DNA from: Stenurella melanura
Taxonomy: Eukaryota > Arthropoda > Insecta > Coleoptera > Cerambycidae
Length of the DNA: 64,000 bases
Reading direction: 5' to 3'
NCBI GenBank assembly: GCA_963583905.1
Contig: OY757309.1
Span: forward strand, 224,232,904 to 224,296,903
The translations under genes and the position numbers were made by a program. Positions 11,568 to 23,115 of the stretch are shown in pieces. Positions within the stretch are counted from its first letter, which is position 1. Each line of letters opens with the position of its first letter. The notes below the pieces were generated by a model. It ran no database searches, was not told where the DNA came from, and was given only the letters and a program-made list of their open reading frames with translations.

Positions 11568-12895
11568 AAATAAACACCGTTTGCTAGCTGAAAAATTTTC
11601 CACGAAAAGAAACATAAGATTGCATTATTATCAGCCCACTTACAAAATACCTGTACTTACCTTAGAATTTAGAGGCCAGGAAAATAGGAACGTGACTCTA
11701 CGTCAACCTCGTTTTTTAAATCTTTAAAATACTTTAACTCATTAATGTAAAGACAATATTTTCAGAATAGTTTCCAACCTATCCAGTAATAATATTTTAT
11801 TAACAAGATTGACGTGACATAACCGTCACCGTGCTATAAAAACAACCAAGGTCTTATCAGTAAGTAGAACTATGTTCTTCAAGAAGTTAAAAACTCCAAG
11901 AGACATTGTTTGTTGACTAAGAATAAGAAATATACTAATAATTTTACAGCATTTTGATGGAATGACTTGCAAGTGTACAGGTGTTCGAAACTAAGTCGTG
12001 ACTATTTGTCGTTTGTCTTTCTCTTTTTCCTCGACTCTTTAGCTATTGAAGAAGCGTGTTATATAATAAATGAATAAAAGCGTTGCATAGCATGTAAACA
12101 TATCAAAAATATTGTTCCCATCTCGTGCTCCTATTACTCACTGTAATTAATTTGGGTTAAAGAAAGCACCTCCTAAATCCGATTATAACGTTTAAGTATG
12201 TTGATATTTTTTATAAGAGCCAACAAGTCTCTAGGTGAATGAACGAGATTTGTCGTTTTATCTTTTGGATCAACATTCTACCAAATCAATGAATAAGCCT
12301 AAAATTTGTTATGACATAAGTTATGAAAAATGCAATAGATGATGACTTGAAACTATTTCTGTTGGGACTAAGGTGTCAATTTGACAGGGGTGCGTTGGTG
12401 GATAACTCCCCAGAGATCGGTTTTATACAAATATGGGACTGCACACAATGCATTAATAATGTTAGAGGTGTTTAAGTTATATTATCTCATATTATCTGCT
12501 TCTTTGTTATTCCGATGAGACTGAAAATATTTTTTTATTGATGTCAAGAGGTTTGACGCATGCAATTTGCCATTATTGTTGTTATGTGAACAAAGTAGTT
12601 ACAAGTATACTGGAAATGTAGGCGGTAATGCCAATAGTGGTTTAAAATATGGGAAATTTTTAGATTCGAACATATTTATGTTGTCAAACGTCAGTCTGTT
12701 TATAATACAACGCGCTTACTTTTTCACGTGACTGAAAATTGTTTTTAATTAGTAAACATGGTAGTAATTACCCTCGCGTAAATTTTCCGGAAAAAATTAC
12801 GGTGCATTTTTGTTTGTAATGTATTAACGTGCGAAATTTGAGCAAAATCGTTAGAGTCGTTTTTGAGAATTTATTTTTTCATATTTCTTTCCATC
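11568..12895. other. No recognisable gene
   Basis: No domain, inverted repeat or tandem array was recognised. The stretch ends at the RT remnant. Confidence 0.4.
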
Positions 12896-13532
12896 TGATC
12901 TACCCTTAACAGGTGTATTTCCTGACATGCTAAAGGTAGCATGTGTTATACCTATTTTTAAAAAGGCGATAAAGAAGATCTTGGTGATTACAGGCCCATC
13001 TCTCTCCTCCCGATAATTTAAATTTAAAATATTTGAAAAGGCAATAAAAAGCCAAATTGTCAAATATCTGAAAAACGTAAGGCATTAAATAAGTATCAGT
13101 ATGGGTTCTAAGATTTACGGAACACACTTTAGAATGCTTCGAAAATGGCATGTACTCAGCCTCACTGTTTTGCGACCTCAGCAAAGCTCTTAACTTTTGA
13201 CACTTAACTTTAACGCAATTAGCATAAAACTGATCAATTCATATCTGGAAAGTCGCAAGCAATCAGTCCGCGTGGAGGGTGAGAACTCGAGCGAGTTATT
13301 TGTCAAGGCAGGCGTCCCCCAGGGTTCGATTCTGGGCCCTGTGCTTTTCCTGTTGTATATTAACGACCTGCCAAACGCAAACATTGCTTGTTTGTTCTAC
13401 GCTGATGATACAACTCTTTCGATGTCTCATCACAACCTAGAGCATTTAGAAAATCAATGTAAAGAGGCACAGTCAATTGCAAAAACTTGGTTTGCCGCAA
13501 ATGAGCTCTCATTAAATGAAACAAAAACCATA
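12896..13532 (+). pseudogene. Non-LTR reverse transcriptase remnant, fused downstream to mariner sequence
   Basis: With one base shift near 12965 the plus strand reads FPDMLKVACVIPIFKKGD and then DYRPISLLP, the classic opening of Jockey/CR1-type RT, followed by FKIFEKAIKSQIVKYL and FCDLSKA. From 13197 it is open: SYLESRKQSVRVEGENS, then KAGVPQGSILGPVLFLLYIN with the catalytic FYADDT at about 13400, then a helix ending NELSLNETKT. RT homology stops at about 13530, where the same frame continues into a mariner transposase. The maturase/thumb region and everything 5' are missing. It is a truncated, frameshifted relic that keeps the catalytic DD pair. Confidence 0.9.
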
Positions 13533-13940
13533 AGACTAATTACAGAGGTTTATTTAGATTTCTTACAAAGTATTTTGCCTGGTTTAATGCAAGGTATTAA
13601 TGTAAGAGGACAATACTTCCAGCATGACGGAGCTCCTCCTCATTTTGGTATTGAGGTTAGAAGGCATTGGCTATCCAAACAGATGGATTGGACGTGGGGA
13701 CCTCATCCTTGGCCAGCTAGATCACCAGATTTCAACCCCGTCGATTATTTTCTATGGGGATGTCTCAAAACAAGTCTACAGCGTCTCAATATATACTGGT
13801 GATCAGTTACTTCAGCGAATTTTCCTCTGTAGTGGCCAAATTAGAAACAATCATGCGCAAATTAGAAAATCTATTCGCAAGTTAGATAAACGCCAACAAA
13901 AATGTATCATTTTGAACATTTGCTCTAAGTATTTGTAATA
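13533..13940 (+). pseudogene. Mariner-type transposase C-terminal half, fused in frame to the RT remnant
   Basis: The frame continues EVYLDFLQSILPGLMQGINV and QYFQHDGAPPHFG, the second catalytic Asp of the DD41D-type family, then WPARSPDFNPVDYFLWGCLK with the third Asp. Between them the peptide NRWIGRG is found only in the +1 frame (13680-13700), so two compensating indels are present. The frame ends at 13802 and the C-terminal helix continues in another frame (IRKLDKRQQKC) to about 13938, without the usual GGGHFE tail. The N-terminal DNA-binding half and the first Asp are missing. The right inverted repeat follows and ends at 14239 or 14347. Confidence 0.88.
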
Positions 13941-14241
13941 TTTTTAAGTGATTTTTGTAAATAAGCAATGTGACCAATTTTTATTATTTGGACAATTAAT
14001 GTAAGCAAATAAAGCTGCTTTTCTTCAAATTCTCCTTTTTACCAAATTCAATCGCTGGTAAAAAAATCAACAAAGGTGCAACAAACAATCTATTGAAAAA
14101 GTCCGACACTGGAAAAAAATTATAATAGCAATCTGTTAACTGATAAGTGTATAAAGTGTCTAAAATTTAAACAAAATCCGATCAATAGTAAGGACGTTCT
14201 GGCCAAAATAAATTTAGACCAAATGAGTTTATCACCCTGTA
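13941..14241 (+). repeat. 3' non-coding part and right end of the 13.5-kb mariner remnant
   Basis: The segment runs from the transposase tail to a CACCCTG at 14233-14239 followed by TA. This is the expected right terminus of the transposase-bearing element. No left terminus survives because the 5' half was replaced by RT sequence. Confidence 0.65.
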
Positions 14242-14347
14242 TCTCAGAAATTAAGAGCGACATGAAAATTTCAGTGGCCGTTCCTGAATACCCAAGCGGT
14301 CCTCTACCGCCCCTGGAAGCATGTACCGTTCCCAATGAAACACCCTG
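14242..14347. repeat. Right arm of a palindromic CAGGGTG MITE
   Basis: The 106-bp segment begins TCTCAGAAATTAAGAGCG, directly after the inner CACCCTG-TA, and ends in a second CACCCTG followed by TA (14348-14349). Its length equals the outer arm of the element at 9692-9797. The partner arm is not in the window, so the palindrome is inferred from the analogous complete structures. Confidence 0.6.
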
Positions 14348-14349
14348 TA

Positions 14350-15762
14350 CAATATAAATATGTAAATTTAAAAGATTTAAATAATTAATAACTTCTTTAC
14401 TTATTGATGAATTTTGCTCAAAAACGACAAGATTCTTCCTGTAACTAACACTAACTTACTGTCCAAATTTTGCTATAATCCAACTTTTCGTTCTGAAGTT
14501 ATTGTGTTTACAAGAAACGTGACGGACGGACGGACATTTTTAATTTGATCACCAACACAGTGATATGAAATTTCTTTCCCTACGAGCGATATTATCGGTT
14601 TTAGAAATGTGCTGATCAAATGCAAATACTCTTCGTTTTGTATTTGCGAAAAGTAAATTAATGTGTTTAAAAAGAACAAATTATTTGTGTTAAATGAAAT
14701 CAAATCAATCAAATCGATCAAATGTCGCATGCTTTCATCCGAGTAGTTTTTTTGAAACACACCGTATATAGTGTAAGATCGATTATTAGAAATGTTAGAT
14801 GAAAGGTACGTACCTACCACCTGACTTACTTTGGTTGCAACTCGACTTGTACTAGGTAACAAAAGCTTGGAAAAACCCAGTGACTTACAGACATCATGCC
14901 GTTACTTATTTCGAGAATTCACAATTATTTTAAACGCGAGACAAAGTCCCTAACCACAAATATCTCTATGTAAATATACGAGCAGCATAATTTCTCATTA
15001 ACACTTTCAATAGACTCTTGAAACTTGTTATCATCTTAAACTAATATTTAAACTAGCAGGTATATTCTTATCATTGAATTTTACTTTCGTCAGTTCGAGT
15101 ATACATTTTTTGTGCAAAATTTGTGAATAACCTAACGAATTTGTAAACAGTTACCTACCTGAGTACTGAGTACCCATAATTAACTAAAATCCGTGTAATC
15201 GGTTCTACTATGTGCAGAAAACTCACAAATGACTTCCTGCTGAGTTTGAGGTCTTAAAATGGTGTGGAGCTATAGCTTTAACAAAAAGGGTCCCTGGAGC
15301 GTTGGCATCCCCTAGATGCAAAATCTCTGTAGTAATTAATTCCTGGTAACCAGAAGGTACAATCATCCAATAGCCTACAGTTGCGTTTTTCCTCGTTCTC
15401 TGCCTACATCTCAACCGCGATGCTGACGTCCTTCAGACAGGATTAAACAGCAGAAAAGCTTTAATAAAAGAGACAAAAGAAGATGATGTGGTTATTATAA
15501 TACATTATTCGCTTTTCATTATATATTGTTTTTACAGCCTACTTTGCTTAATTAAACTGGAAAAATAATTGGGAGAAGATTTCGTATTCATAATTGTTTG
15601 TTTCTCGTTATTAAAAAAGTATGAGATTGGGTTTTTAACAATTTAAGGAAATCATTAATTTAAGGGATAAGGTCATGATTTTTTACACTCTTATTTATTC
15701 AACGCCTTTGTTGGCTAGTATGGTAACCAAATCGCTGTAACAAGAAAATGATTACCTTTTAT
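14350..15762. other. No recognisable gene
   Basis: The largest frame (129 codons, minus strand, 14473-14862) shows no domain or compositional sign of coding. No repeats were recognised. Confidence 0.4.
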
Positions 15763-16556
15763 TTCCACATCCACGTAATGGATTGGAAGTATAGTAATCG
15801 TAAACAAAATTTCATTTTTTTTTTTAAATAGGTTTAGAATGTCATGAAACGTAGAGAATTTAAATATGAGAAAAAAAAATTTCTGCCGGTCTGTCTGTCG
15901 GTCTGTAACTTTTTTGTCCTCACGTTTTCTCTGGAACGGTTTAAGATATCGACTTGACATTTTATACACGTATGTATTATATCGAGATCTGGAACTGGAT
16001 TGTTTTCTGAGCATATCCGGTGAAGGGTTGGGGGGTAACTAGGGGTAAATAATGGAAAATAAGTAAAGCAAGCTGGTAAGAGTACAGAAACTTGTGATTT
16101 GGTGTATATATTAAGATATTGTCTAAATGTTGTTTGTGGCATTATCTTTTTTTTTTTTTCTTCTTCAATTCTTTGGGACTGCTTGCCACATGTATTTTTT
16201 CTTTTTAAGCGGTGTTCGGGGAATCTACAAAATATCACAATTAACCAGTATGTTACTGGTAAATAACCTCTACGCCTGTGACATTTACGTCAAAGGATCA
16301 GTTAGAGGTTGCTTTTTTTAAATAAATAATACAAATTAGTATAAAAACTCTAAATTAAATATTTCGCCGACGTTTCGGAAATCTAATCTGTTTCCCTTTT
16401 CAAGGCTTTTAAAAAAAATCTTTTTTGCTGTGTATGATAAATACACAGCTCTAAGAATGTTTGTTATATTCAATATCCATAGATACTTACTATTTACATA
16501 GAACTGTTGATATAGTTAACAGTTTCTTTAGTTTTTATACAATGTTAAAAACCTGA

Positions 16557-17065
16557 AAAACGTTACACAGCGTTAATTCCTTATGTATGCGGATTATTCG
16601 AAAAGTTGCGCCGCATCGGTGATAGATTTAACTTAAGATCTATTCTAACAAAGACAAAACCGAAGAACCACGAGCAAAATTCAAAAAACTGCATTTATAG
16701 TATTCCGTGTGAGTGCAACAACACTAAATGTGTGAGTCATCCAGACCATTTAGTGTAAGATTGAGCGAACATCAAAATTATATCAGAAGAAATGAAATTC
16801 AGAGGTCCAAGATCTGTGCACACGCTTTGAAGAACGGACATAGAATAAACTGGGACTCGGCAAAAATTTTAACAAAAGAGACAGCAAAAAAAGAAAAATT
16901 AGAGAATCCGCGATAATATTATTGAATGAGGATAGATGTGTGTCGAATTGTTCCGTAGATGTCTGTACAACTTGGTTGCCAATGTTAAAAGAAGAACTTC
17001 ACAAACTTAACATTGTACAAAAACTAAAAAAACTGTTAACTATATCAACAGTTCAATGTAAATAG
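16557..17065 (+). pseudogene. Penelope-like element linker and GIY-YIG endonuclease fragment
   Basis: From 16557 the plus strand reads KRYTALIPYVCGLFEKLRRI and RSILTKTKPKNHE, the RT-to-endonuclease linker of Penelope elements, then NCIYSIPCECNNTKC with the Cys pair that precedes the GIY-YIG domain. A frameshift follows at about 16720. The next frame gives ESSRPFSVRLSEHQNYIRRN and KICAHALKNGHRINWDSAKI. A second shift at about 16885 leads to KESAIIL-like text and a tail ending LHKLNIVQKLKKLLTISTVQ before the TAG at 17063-17065. The RT core is absent. The tail matches the minus-strand fragment at 858-1112, so both derive from one family. Confidence 0.87.
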
Positions 17066-17306
17066 TAAGTATCTATGGATATTGAATATAACAAACATTA
17101 TTAGAGCTATATATTTATCACACACAGCAAAAAAGTTTTTTCAAAAAAGCCTTGAAAAAGGAAACAAATTAGATTTCCGAAACGTCGGCGAAATATTTAA
17201 TTTCAAGTTTTTATACTTATTTGTGTTATTTATTTAAAAAAAGCAACTTCTAACTGATCCTTTGACGTAAAAGTCACAGGCGTAGAGGTTATTTACCAGT
17301 AACATA

Positions 17307-17418
17307 TAGTTCTCTTCATATATTAAAGGCAAATAAAAAATACCGGGGCTTTTGATCTTTACCGCAAAGTCAAACGCTCCGACATTTTTTATGTGCTTTA
17401 ACTATATGGAGACAACTA
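17307..17418. mobile_element. 112-bp MITE inside the Penelope terminal region
   Basis: Comparison of the right PLE arm with the left arm (16230-16260) shows an extra block between AACATA and CTGGTT. The extra block starts TAGTTCTC and ends GAGACAACTA, an imperfect short terminal inverted repeat, and is bordered by TA on both sides. The left arm serves as the empty site. Confidence 0.75.
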
Positions 17419-18105
17419 TACTGGTTAATTGTGATATTTTGTAGATTCCCCGAGCACCGCTTAAAAAGAACAAATACATGTGGCAGAAAGTCCCAAATAA
17501 TGGAAGAAGAAAAAAATATATATGTTAAAAGTCAAGGCCTCAGATTTTTTACAATATTTTTCAACTCCCCCACTCCGTTATTAAAGGGGTTGATAAAATA
17601 AAATTGAGATATTTACTTGAAATTTGGTAAATGTGTGTATTATAACCACATCTTTAATTAGATTATATTTTGTGATGATTCCGGTGGAGAGTTCGGGGGT
17701 AACGGGGGTCGGATAACATTTTTTTACCCCTCCACCATCCCTTAAAGGGGCTGATAAAATTAAATTAAGATATTCATGTGAATTTGGTACACGTATGCAT
17801 TATAACGACATCTGGAACTAGATTATATTTTGAAAAGATTCCATTGAGGGTGTGGGAGGTGAGTAGAGGTAAATATGGGAAAATGAGTAAGGCAAGCTGG
17901 TAAGAGTACAGAAACTTGAGATTTCGTATATATACTAGGAGCCAGGGTCTCAAATTTCTTTATCATATATTTCAAACCCCCCACCACCTCTCTTGCATTA
18001 TTAAATGGGTTGATACATAAAATTGAGATATTCACTTGAATTTGGGAGACTTGTATGTAAAATCTGAATGTGGAAGTAGTGATTCCTTAGGCAGCGGTTT
18101 TTTTC

Positions 18106-19144
18106 ATAAAGGGGTAAAGTGGTATAATCTGGGTTTTCAGGAAACGTGGAGCATCCAGAATTCAGTCATACATCGTGAAAAGTACCAGTATTTATTTTTT
18201 TGTCGTAACTTTATAACAATCAGAATTGTGTTGAAAATATTACCAAATCTATATTTCTCTGGTATATAACTCGTCTTGCAATTACAAAACCAGATTGTTC
18301 ATTATGAAAATACGAGGAGACTAGGTCACTCCGAACCTTTTTGATCAATTGGTTAAATTCCAAATAAAACAATTATACATTTTTAAACAATTAAAGATAT
18401 TTTTTACGTACTGCCACTGAGACTATGTACATAGCCAATATTTTTTATATTTAATATTCAAAGAGATATTTATGGTAGACAATTTTCCCTTATTTCGTAA
18501 TAATCTTATTGAAAATAAGTTTTAACATATTAGAAGTAAAATAATAAATTGACTTTATTTTCTAAATTTACAGATTTAAAAAAAGGGCCGAGTTCAGCTG
18601 CGCTCTTCTTACCGATATATGAACTATTCTGCGTCAAATTCGTTCGAATTTGAGACATGATGTGTATATTGTAGATTTGATCTTTTCTACATTCCAGTAT
18701 TATGTTTTGAGTGACCATGCTGTGTATTTTTCTTTTCACTTTTCACTAATAATATATCAGGTTCCATCCTTCCTGGTCAATATTACCAACTACATTATAA
18801 ATAATATTTTCCTTCATTGTTCTCTTAATTAACTGCTTGTTTGGAATTACTATTCTGTATATTTTTGTTAAAAGTATAGCAAATTTCTTCCTTGACGAAT
18901 ATATTAGCTACATACCAATTTCAATACAAACATACTACTTGTTATGCTTTGATTACAAGAAACGGTCTACACACTCATATACATACAGACATATAGACAT
19001 TTTTTATTCGATATTTTGATTTTTGTAAAAAAAAAATTACTGTGACTATTAAATGTCTTTATCCAGTAATAACATATTTATTTGATTAAGTTAAATAAGT
19101 ATAATAAGCACATTTTAGCACATAAAACATTAGCAAAATATAAT
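18106..19144. other. No recognisable gene
   Basis: AT-rich, with small frames lacking domain features. No repeat partner was recognised in the window. Confidence 0.4.
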
Positions 19145-20217
19145 GATGTAAAATAATTATGCTAAATTTCAAGTCAAAATATTTGCAAATATTTCGAACA
19201 ATAACGAAAATTGAAATTATATAAGTACATCAAATCCTTGAACAATATAGTTTTGCTCGTACTTTTCATTGAATCTAACAAACAAGTTTTTAAAACTATA
19301 TTTTTAGTGGTATTCATTATTATTTTTTTTAACAATTGCATTTTCTTCATCAAAATTTTGTTTTGTTTGAAGGTACAATTTATTAATAGGCAGATACACA
19401 AAGAAGAAGCAATTGGAAGGATCCGATTTTCTGCGTCAATTGAAAATCGAGATGTAATATTTTTTGCACGAAAATAATGCATTTGTTTAAACATTAAGGA
19501 AATAAATTTTAAGATTGACTCGGGTCGAATTGAAAAGATACTTAACTAAAAGTAGAAAAACCAACAACTATACTCAAAGAATATTTTTCAATAAAATAGA
19601 AAATATAGTTTGAGCTGTCATTGACGATGGTAATCTAAATTATGACAGCAAAAAAATGATCACAAAGGAAATAATTTAGGCAATGGTTAATGCTTTCCCT
19701 GGAAAATCAATTTTATAGAATACAAATTTTACTTACGATTCAAATTGGCTCAATCAAGGCTTATGTGAAATGATGCCAAAATTAATATTATTGTCAGTTT
19801 TGTATAAACAACATAAGTACTTATCTTAAAAAGGGATTATCTAATTCCCAGACTAACTACAAGCTAAAGAAATGTAATTCTGAGAAATTAATAAAAGTGG
19901 TGTTAAATAATTATGCTAATTTCAAGTCAAAATATCTGCAACAATTTCGAACAATAACGAAAATTGAATTGTCAATTATTTAAGTACATCAAATCGTTGA
20001 GCAATATAATTTTTGCTCGTACTTTTCAGTGAATCCAACAAAAAAATTTGTAAAACTACGGTTTTAGGTTTATTCTTTTTTTTTATAACAAATGTATTTT
20101 CTTCATCAAAATTTTGTTTTGTTCAAAAGTACAATTTATTAATAGGCATCAAAATACACAAAGAAGCAGCAATTGAAAAGATTCGATTTTCTGCGTCAAT
20201 TGGAAATCGAGATATAA
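19145..20217 (+). repeat. Direct repeat pair (about 318 bp) flanking a 440-bp segment
   Basis: 19145-19462 and 19902-20217 are direct copies, with shared AATAATTATGCTAA, TTTCGAACAATAACGAAAAT and TTCTGCGTCAATTG. The middle segment 19505-19880 is repeated at 26345-26703 without the flanking repeats. The LTR-internal-LTR look recalls a TRIM-like element, but no TG...CA ends, primer site or target duplication were found. Confidence 0.75.
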
Positions 20218-20499
20218 AGATATACATTAAAGAAATACATTTTAAGAGTGACAAAATATGCAAAAGTTTTTCGTATTTTTTTCAATTGTAAAATTTGTAA
20301 AATGCTCATGATGGAAAAATGTAGTTATTCCCCTTTCTATTTCCCAAAGTAAGTAGTCCAAAAACATGAAAACATCATAATAACAGGTCTTTTTGGGATT
20401 ATAAACACACAAGTTTGATTAGGCAATCAAACTTGTGTGAAACAACTCACACTCACACTTTTATGTTATGCTTTTTAGGTCTTTTACATAAGTAGGCCA
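20218..20499. other. Spacer with a 12-bp hairpin
   Basis: The segment contains the inverted pair CACAAGTTTGATT / AATCAAACTTGTG at 20409-20437. Nothing else was recognised. Confidence 0.5.
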
Positions 20500-21175
20500 A
20501 TCAAACTGGAAAAATTTCTATAGGTAATTGCCATTAGAAAAAACACCTGGATTATATTCAATATATGTGAAATATCAATTTTCAGAAGAGCGCAGAAACA
20601 AAATGGCGGACGTTTTACGTACGAGAAAATGTCAAAAAGTCGGTTTTTCTCGTCTATCTGCGAATGTAAATTATTCATCGAAAAATGGTTCAAGCAATAA
20701 TTGCAGGCATTTAAAAAACCTACAAAATGGCTCCAACCGAGTCAATATCGGTTTGTTAGATTTCTCGGAAATTAAAAAAATAAAATCGAAAAATGATATT
20801 TTTTTATTTTTTGCGATAACTTTTGCAATAATTAATTTATGGTATCAACAATCTCTGGAAATATGCGACATTATGTGCTTAAAAAGTGAACGCAACCCAA
20901 ATCCCCACAGATGAACAGTTTCCGAGAAATTCAATTGTTTATTAAAAAAATGATTTTAGTAACATTTTTTCCCAATTCCCCAAAATGAGGCGGTCCGATT
21001 TCAATTTTGCAAAAAGCTTTCTACTCTTCAAGAGCTCAAAGTCAAAGTCGAATATTTCAATTAAGCTGCTTAAACACACAGTTAAAAATGATGCATATTT
21101 CGATAAGCGTCTAGTTACACCGAAAATCTGGAACTTTGTGTATGAGCATTACCTTGTAAATCTGTAATAAATTCC
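20500..21175 (+). repeat. Left arm of a large inverted repeat (partner 23495-24190)
   Basis: The arm shares with its partner GGTAATTGCCATTAGAAAAA, AAATGTCAAAAAG.CGGTTTT, GGCATTTAAAAAACCTACAA and CCGAAAATC near the inner end. The longest frame (20528-20914, 128 codons) is not conserved in the partner, which has internal indels, so it is not called as a gene. The pair encloses a DINE-like copy and about 2.3 kb of sequence. Confidence 0.8.
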
Positions 21176-21721
21176 ACAAATCGAGAAATTGAAATATTTC
21201 GTGTTATTTTGTAAAAAAAAAAGCTGGGGACACCCCCGGCACCCCCATTTTCTTTGTCTCCTACGCTAATACTGCCTGCGGCGCTAATAATTATGGATAA
21301 TTAGATATCAGAATAAAAACCTACTAAGCTAACCTAAAGAAATCACACGAAAGAATGAAATTATTTTAAGCAGAATAAAAGCCTATTAACCTAACAAAAA
21401 AAATCATACAAAAGAATTTGTGAAAAAATATATTAATCGTTACAAAATTAAAGAAAAAAAGTTCAGCGGGCGTAGGAATTTGAACCCGGGATCTTTCGCA
21501 CCGTAAGCGAGAATCAAATCAAATTAAATCAAAATTAAATTTATTTGTAAATAATATACAAAAAAATTTGTCTTTCCCAGACAATCGCTCCAGTGCCAGC
21601 CAGACATCCATAACACTTCACACCACGGCAGCTGAAGGGCCGGAAGGGCGAAGCCAGGTCAGACTTGCAAGAAATTAATGTAAATGTTAACTCCTGTTTT
21701 CAGAATGCAAATTAAATAACA
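21176..21721. other. Intervening sequence with a tRNA-like fragment
   Basis: At about 21468-21516 the minus strand reads like a tRNA 3' half: a TCGC/GCGA anticodon-type stem with a 7-nt loop, then GGTTCAAATTC (B box). The 5' half and A box are missing, so it is at most a tRNA-derived relic or SINE piece. Upstream a 75-bp unit (CAGAATAAAA.CCTA...) is loosely duplicated at 21309-21420. Confidence 0.45.
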
Positions 21722-23115
21722 AAAACCGCTGCCTAAGGAAACACTACTTCCATATCCAGATATTTCATCCCAGTCACTGTAAAGAAAACATTTTGACTAT
21801 ATTTGCACTCTAGTATGTGAAAATTATTGGTCATAGAATTTTAATAATATTTGGGGCAGATGTCATAGAAAAATATTAGAAAGACATCTGAGAACTTAGT
21901 TTCTAGTATATACACCAAATCCCAAGTTTCTGTACTCTTACATCATGCTTTACTTCTTTTTCCCCATTTACCTCTACTACATTTACCTCTACTTACCCCC
22001 AACCCTTCAATGGAATCGCGTCAAAATATAATCTAGTTTCAGATGTTATACGAGTACCAAATTTCAAGTGAAATTGCCAATTTAATTATCAACTCTTTTG
22101 ATCTGACGCAATCGCTTCTAGTATGTACACCAAATCCCAAATTACTAACTTGCTTTACTTATTTTCCCTTATGTACCCCCAATCCTTCAACGGAATCATC
22201 TCAAAATATAATCTAGTTCCAGATGTCGTTATAATACGTACGTATACCAAATTTCAAGTGAATATCTCAATTTTGTTTTATCAACCCCGTTTAATAATGG
22301 AGTAGGGGTGGTGGGGGGGGTTTGAAAAATATTATAAAAAATCTGAGGCCCTGTCTTCTAGTACATATACCAATTTCAAGTCTGTACTGTTACTAGCTTG
22401 CTTTACTTATTTTCCCCTATTTAACCCCCAACCCTTCAACGGAATAATTCCAAAATATAATATAGTTCTTGACGTTATTATAATATATAGGTATACCAAA
22501 TTTCAATTGAATATCTCAGTTTTATTTTATCAAGCCCGTTTAGTAATAGAGTGGGGGGAGATGTAAAATATTTTTTTAAATTTCTGTAGTTTCTGTACTC
22601 ATACCAGCTTGCTTTACTTATTTTCCCTTACTTACCCCTAATTAACTCCCAACCCTTCAACGGAATCATCTCAACATATAATCTAGTTCCAGATGTCGTT
22701 ATAATACATATGTGTACAAAATTTCAAATGAGTATCTCAATTTTATTTGATACGGAGGATGAAAAATATTATACAAAAATCCTTAGCTTCTAGTACATAC
22801 ACCAACTTTTTTCGCCTGCATTACTTATTTCCCCCTATTTATCCCTATTTACCCCCCAACCCTTCACCGGATATGATTTAATAACACTGAAAGTAAAACT
22901 CTAGCGCTAGGATATGATTTCAGGTTAATGTTTTAAACCGTTCCGGAGAAAACGTGCGGACAAAAAAAAAGTTACAGACAGACAGACCGACAGACAGAAA
23001 AAAAATTTTTCGCTCGAATTTAAAATCTCGACGTTTCATGATATTCTAAACCCATTTCAAGAAAAAAAAAATGAAATTATTTTTACGATTACTATACTTC
23101 CAATCCATTAAGTGG
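21722..23115 (-). mobile_element. DINE-1-like element, copy B (uninterrupted)
   Basis: Reverse orientation: AAACCGCTGCCTAAGGAA and ACTACTTCCATATCC at the left, then four to five tandem monomers marked by GCTTGCTTTACTTATTTTCC (about 22150, 22396, 22609, with diverged units near 21950 and 22810). The CAGACAGACCGACAGACAG tract and CTATACTTCCAATCC...GTGGATGTGGAAG hairpin lie at the right. Shared single-copy text near the 3' end (CTATATTTGCACTCTAGTAT) matches copies C and D. It sits between the arms of the 20.5/24-kb inverted repeat. Confidence 0.75.

Larger units (their letters stand above)
16113..17524 (+). mobile_element. Truncated Penelope-like element with inverted terminal regions
   Basis: An endonuclease fragment (16557-17065) is flanked by two copies of the same terminal region in opposite orientation: 16117-16545 (complement) and 17066-17515. 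Both include CCGAAACGTCGGCGAAAT or its complement and the CAGGCGTAGAGG segment. Inverted terminal repeats are a known PLE arrangement. It is inserted in a DINE-like copy, whose sequence resumes at about 17525 with CAAGGCCTCAGATTTTTT-type text. The right arm itself contains a 112-bp insertion. Confidence 0.8.
15763..18105 (+). mobile_element. DINE-1-like (Helentron-type, non-autonomous) repeat element, copy A, interrupted
   Basis: The left end is the imperfect hairpin TCCACATCC...GGATTGGAAGTATAG, followed by the CTGTCTGTCGG tract and a block with TCTGGAACTGGATTGTTTT. The interior has units of the roughly 258-bp tandem monomer (CAAGCTGGTAAGAGTACAGA, CATCTGGAACTAGATTATAT). The right end is GAATGTGGAAGTAGTGATTC then TTAGGCAGCGG. 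The left CTTCCACATCC-type and right GGATGTGGAAG-type motifs act as subterminal inverted repeats around a tandem core, the layout known for DINE-1/Helentron derivatives. A Penelope-like element interrupts it at about 16113-17524. The family is certain as a repeat; the Helentron assignment is inference. Confidence 0.7.

Noticed and set aside
12896..13802. RT-transposase fusion as a functional domesticated gene
   Set aside because: The frame is open over 201 codons, but both partners are truncated and frameshifted outside it and the catalytic triad is incomplete.
14473..14862. 129-codon minus-strand frame as a host gene
   Set aside because: No domain, no splice or promoter evidence, and composition like the surroundings.
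15834..16238. 134-codon minus-strand frame
   Set aside because: It reads through DINE-like repeat and Penelope terminal sequence. The same PTLHRICS-type peptides recur in every repeat copy (for example 28928-29203 and 32053-32304).
20528..20914. 128-codon open frame as a gene
   Set aside because: It lies in a dispersed inverted repeat whose other copy breaks the frame with indels, and no domain was recognised.
21468..21516. Possible tRNA gene on the minus strand
   Set aside because: Only a 3' half with a B box is present. There is no acceptor pairing, D arm or A box.
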